Shown: positions 61,178 through 64,000 of the stretch, piece after piece | Position numbering within the stretch: position 1 is the stretch's first letter | Layout: each line of letters begins with the position of its first letter | NCBI GenBank assembly: GCA_033283165.1 | Contig: JAWMQL010000010.1 | Location: 124,001 to 188,000 of the forward strand | From: JAWMQL01 sp033283165 | GTDB taxonomy: Bacteria; Pseudomonadota; Gammaproteobacteria; Pseudomonadales; Halieaceae | DNA: 64,000 bases | Direction: 5' to 3' | The notes under the pieces: generated by a model | What the model saw: the letters and a program-made list of their open reading frames with translations, nothing else | Told to the model about the DNA's origin: nothing | The model's database searches: none | Made by a program: the position numbers and the translations under genes

Positions 61178-61218
61178 CCCAGGACATCGCTCGCAGGAAA
61201 TAACCCAGAGGACACCCC

Positions 61219-61989
61219 ATGGTATTTTCCGTTGTCATTCCCGCTCGTTTTGGCTCCACTCGCCTGCCGGGCAAGCCCCTGCTGGAGATCGCCGGCAAGC
61301 CCATGATTCAGCGGGTGTGGGAGCAGGCTGGCCGCAGCTCGGCCCGGGAAGTCCTGATCGCCACGGACGACGAGCGGATTTTACAGGCCGCCGACGGCTT
61401 TGGCGCCAGGGCCGTTATGACCGCTGCGGGGCACGCCTCCGGCACCGACCGGCTGCAGGAGGTGGCTGCCGCCATGGGCTGGGACGACGAGCATATCGTG
61501 GTGAATGTGCAGGGCGACGAGCCGCTTATTCCACCCGAAGTCATCAACCAGGTGGCGGCCAATCTGGACGGCCAGCCAGCAGCCGGGATCGCCACCCTGT
61601 GCGAGCCGATCACCGAAGTGCAGGAGTTGCTCAACCCCAACGCCGTGAAAGTGGTGGCGGGGGAGGGCGGCAACGCCTGTTACTTCAGTCGCGCGCCGAT
61701 TCCCTGGCCGCGTGAACATTTTGCTGCCGGCCAGGACAGCATGCCCCCGGGGCAACAGTGGCAGCGCCATATCGGTATCTATGCCTACCGGACGGGATTT
61801 CTGCACCGCTATATCGGCTGGCAGCCGGCGCCGATGGAGCTGACCGAACAGCTGGAGCAACTGCGCGCGCTGCATCACGGTGTGCTTATTCATGTGGCGC
61901 CTGCCTGTGCGCAAGTGCCCGCCGGAGTGGATACCGAAATGGACCTCGAGGTGGTGCGCAATATTCTCGGTGGTGGCACTCCTCTTTGA
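61219..61989 (+). CDS. kdsB: CMP-Kdo synthetase KdsB
   Basis: A 256-residue cytidylyltransferase. The N-terminal nucleotide loop is VVIPARFGSTRLPGKPLLEI, followed by MTAAGHASGTDRLQEV and VNVQGDEPLIPPEVINQV. The Kdo-binding region is CYFSRAPIPWPRE and RHIGIYAYRTGFL. It activates Kdo for attachment to lipid A. It is the last gene of the comEC-to-kdsB run. Confidence 0.97.
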   Translation: MVFSVVIPARFGSTRLPGKPLLEIAGKPMIQRVWEQAGRSSAREVLIATDDERILQAADGFGARAVMTAAGHASGTDRLQEVAAAMGWDDEHIVVNVQGDEPLIPPEVINQVAANLDGQPAAGIATLCEPITEVQELLNPNAVKVVAGEGGNACYFSRAPIPWPREHFAAGQDSMPPGQQWQRHIGIYAYRTGFLHRYIGWQPAPMELTEQLEQLRALHHGVLIHVAPACAQVPAGVDTEMDLEVVRNILGGGTPL

Positions 61990-62024
61990 GTCGCACGGTA
62001 TTCAACCAACATTGAGGCCTGACC

Positions 62025-62576
62025 ATGGAGCTTGATCAGCTTGCAAGTATCGGAGAGTTGCTTGGCGGTATGGGCGTAATCCTGTCGCTGCTTTATCTGG
62101 CATTCCAACTTCGCGAGCAATCCCGCGGGTTACGATCAGAGAGTTATGGGCGGTCTTTGGACAGGTTGGCAAGAATTCAGGAGCGCCTATCGGAGCCTTC
62201 GGAATTTTCACGCTGCTTTAACAGGGGATTGGTTGATCCGGAGAGCTTATCCATAGAGGAACGAATCCATTTTACCTGGGCATGCACAGAGATGTTCGGC
62301 GCATTCGAGTATATGCACTATCAACAATCCCAGGGCGCCCTGCCCGAACAGATCTGGTTGCGCTGGAAAGACACCGTGAGGTTCTGGATGACCTTCGCCG
62401 GCATTCGGGCCTGGTGGATTGGAAAGCCCTCACCATTTAATGCAAGCTTCTCCGCGCTTATAGAGGACTGCATTCGGGAAGGGTATCAGCCGGATTGCCC
62501 GGGAGCATGGGAACAATGGATGCTCAAGGGAACCGGGGGCCAGGGTGATGCCAGGACAGATTCACCAGCGCTATGA
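62025..62576 (+). CDS. Hypothetical protein with one membrane segment
   Basis: A 183-residue protein starting MELDQLASIGELLGGMGVILSLLYLAFQLREQSRGLRSESY. One N-terminal helix is followed by a helical soluble domain with aromatic-rich segments (HFTWACTEMFGAFEYMHYQQ, IRAWWIGKP). I recall this N-terminal pattern in many short marine bacterial proteins of unknown role. Its composition is less GC-rich than the genes before it, and it adjoins a decayed gene, suggesting an accessory insertion. No function is assigned. Confidence 0.75.
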   Translation: MELDQLASIGELLGGMGVILSLLYLAFQLREQSRGLRSESYGRSLDRLARIQERLSEPSEFSRCFNRGLVDPESLSIEERIHFTWACTEMFGAFEYMHYQQSQGALPEQIWLRWKDTVRFWMTFAGIRAWWIGKPSPFNASFSALIEDCIREGYQPDCPGAWEQWMLKGTGGQGDARTDSPAL

Positions 62577-62782
62577 GTTGCCAGTGTCCTGGACGTCGCA
62601 TGCGGAACGGGCGTGCTCGCCAGGCACGCATTGACGCGTGTCGGGACGACTGGTCAGGTTGTCGGTGCCGACTCTCCCAGTTCGGGATGATGTTCTTCGA
62701 AGACAGGGAAAAGGCAGCACAAGAGATGTTCCGGGTATTGAAACCGGGTGGTTCACTTGCGATTGCTGTTCAGCCTCGGTAA
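62577..62782 (+). pseudogene. Remnant of a class I SAM-dependent methyltransferase
   Basis: Two parts of a UbiE-type methyltransferase lie in different frames. The first (frame of 62586) reads VLDVACGTGVLARHALTRVGTTGQVVGAD, motif I and the following helix. The second reads QFGMMFFEDREKAAQEMFRVLKPGGSLAIAV, the motif III region, and then stops. About 45 residues that normally lie between them, and the N- and C-terminal parts, are missing. The 194-base stretch from 62783 to the next gene shows no clear gene. Confidence 0.75.
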
Positions 62783-62975
62783 TGAGGACGAGGTAGTGGC
62801 GGTACTCGAAGCTGGCTGCCTGTTGATTGCTAATTGTCTGGTGGAGGCGAAAGTGGTCGTCAAGCCGTGGACAACTCAACTATAGGCGCCGCGCGGTGCC
62901 GCCTCTCCATATTTCCCTGTTACCAATATGCCGAAGCCGCTCCAATTCTGGCAGAGAGTGCTATCCTAGTGCGCT

Positions 62976-64000
62976 ATGAACAAACCAGCACCAACAGGTT
63001 CCGGTGGAGGCAATACACCTCGAGGCGCGAGGGGCCTGCGCCTGTGCGCCCTGTTTGGCATCGAGATTCGCCTCGATGCCAGCCTGCTCATTATTTTCAC
63101 TCTCATCGTTTTCGTGCTGGGCGGCACTCTCTTTCCCAGTTGGCATCCGGACTGGCCCGCTTCCACCACATGGCTGACCGCCGGTGCTGCCGGGGTGCTG
63201 TTCTTCGCCTCGGTACTGGCGCACGAGCTGGCACACTCACTGGTGTCGCGCCGTTTCGGAATTGAAGTACGCCGCATTACCCTGTTTCTTTTTGGCGGTC
63301 TGGCGGAAATCCAGGACGAGCCCGCCGAACCCCGCGCCGAGTTCCTGATTGCTATTGCCGGACCATTGACCAGTGTGGCGATCGGAGCGCTCTGCGTCGT
63401 CATCGGCACTCAACTGGCGGGAGAGGAGGTGGCCCAGCGGCTGGTCACTGAAGAGGAAGCAGCCCTTGCTGCGCTCTCGCCAGCCGCCACGCTGTTTCTC
63501 TGGTTGGGGCCGGTCAATATTGTCCTGGGCGTGTTTAACATGATGCCTGGCTTTCCGCTTGATGGCGGCCGCGTGATGCGCGCCCTGATCTGGTGGGTGA
63601 CGGGGGACCTCAAGCGGGCAACGCGAATTGCCACCGAAAGCGGGCGCATGCTGGGTTGGTTCCTGATGATCCTGGGCGTAGTGCAGGCGCTGTCCGGCGG
63701 ACTGCTGCAGGGCCTGTGGCTGGTCATGATCGGCTGGTTCCTCTCCAACGCCGCCTCGGCCAGTTACAAGCAGGTGATGGTCAAGGAAGTGCTGAAAGGT
63801 GTTACCGCGCGGGACCTGATGCGCTCCCATTTTGAGATGGTGTCACCCCAGATGCGGCTGTCGGAGTTCGTCGATGAACACCTGCTGCAAAGCGCGCAGC
63901 AACTGTGGCCGGTCGTCGAAGACGGACAATTTATCGGATTACTTACACTGCAGGAAGTGCGAGGAATCAATCGCGGAGACCGTGCCATCATGACAGTGGG
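62976..64000 (+). CDS. Site-2 protease family membrane metalloprotease (3' end beyond window)
   Basis: At least 341 residues, open to the right edge. A short N-terminal tail is followed by six helices with zinc motif LAHELAHSLV (His83, Glu84, His87) and the second metal region FNMMPGFPLDGGRVMRALI. A CBS-like domain begins near residue 275 (VLKGVTARDLMRSHFEMVSPQM). The layout matches S2P/M50 proteases with C-terminal CBS domains (Rv1417/SpoIVFB-like group) that cut membrane substrates. The ATG giving MNKPAPTG is chosen. Targets are unknown. Confidence 0.9.
   Translation, partial: MNKPAPTGSGGGNTPRGARGLRLCALFGIEIRLDASLLIIFTLIVFVLGGTLFPSWHPDWPASTTWLTAGAAGVLFFASVLAHELAHSLVSRRFGIEVRRITLFLFGGLAEIQDEPAEPRAEFLIAIAGPLTSVAIGALCVVIGTQLAGEEVAQRLVTEEEAALAALSPAATLFLWLGPVNIVLGVFNMMPGFPLDGGRVMRALIWWVTGDLKRATRIATESGRMLGWFLMILGVVQALSGGLLQGLWLVMIGWFLSNAASASYKQVMVKEVLKGVTARDLMRSHFEMVSPQMRLSEFVDEHLLQSAQQLWPVVEDGQFIGLLTLQEVRGINRGDRAIMTV

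Noticed and set aside
62834..63265. Plus-strand open frame of 143 codons before and over the site-2 protease
   Set aside because: It overlaps the protease gene in the wrong frame and has no recognisable motif.

Overview
The window reads as a GC-rich chromosomal segment of a marine-type gammaproteobacterium. I infer a member of the Cellvibrionales/Halieaceae neighbourhood, or a relative of Pseudomonas, from protein family content and gene order. Evidence includes a complete Na+-translocating NADH:quinone reductase operon, a LexA with two SOS boxes, LptG/MsbA/LpxK/KdsB for LPS, LolCDE, an OmpW porin with an FNR-type promoter, and a gene order from topA to kdsB resembling what I recall of Pseudomonas aeruginosa (topA, small genes, lexA, methylthioinosine phosphorylase, csiV, mfd, long gap, nqrA-F, apbE, lolCDE, comEC, lpxK, kdsB). 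No phage, CRISPR array or intact insertion sequence was seen.

Layout. 1-7 kb: end of lptG, an RDD membrane protein, a two-component system, an acidic repeat protein, an OruR-like AraC regulator, BolA, the tRNA hydroxylase TrhO and a secreted trypsin-like protease. 7-14.5 kb: a catabolic cluster (SDR, HsaA-like flavin-dependent oxygenase, C-C hydrolase, hydratase, acylating acetaldehyde dehydrogenase, hydroxy-oxovalerate aldolase, then GST and a TauE-type permease). It looks like the lower half of an aromatic or steroid meta-cleavage route, but no extradiol dioxygenase or flavin reductase is present. 14.5-17 kb: a broken rarD, ompW, a perfect 62-bp palindrome, a tRNA Pro-His-Arg cluster and the 4.5S SRP RNA. 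17-26 kb: dnaX (with an E. coli-like frameshift site), ybaB, recR, rnd, ycgL, ycgN and a MoxR/double-VWA cluster. 26-30 kb: a SpoU methylase, AraC and IclR regulators, a glutaredoxin-like protein and UspA.

30-43.5 kb: topA and small companions, lexA, an MscS channel, methylthioinosine phosphorylase, csiV, mfd and a long GAPDH. 43.8-51 kb: nqrABCDEF with its flavin transferase ApbE and maturation factor NqrM. 51-62 kb: lolCDE, a DUF2062 protein, comEC, exbBD, msbA, lpxK and kdsB, mostly in overlapping translationally coupled order. 62-64 kb: a hypothetical membrane protein, a decayed methyltransferase and a site-2 protease that runs off the right edge.

The most unusual features are sequence-level. 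A 14-bp tandem repeat sits at two separate convergent gene junctions and supplies stop codons. A 110-bp palindromic element lies inside the catabolic operon. The rarD gene has an internal deletion. The dnaX slippery heptamer leads to an immediate -1-frame stop. The apbE 5' end is entangled with a terminator and an inverted repeat. An FNR box is ideally spaced upstream of ompW.
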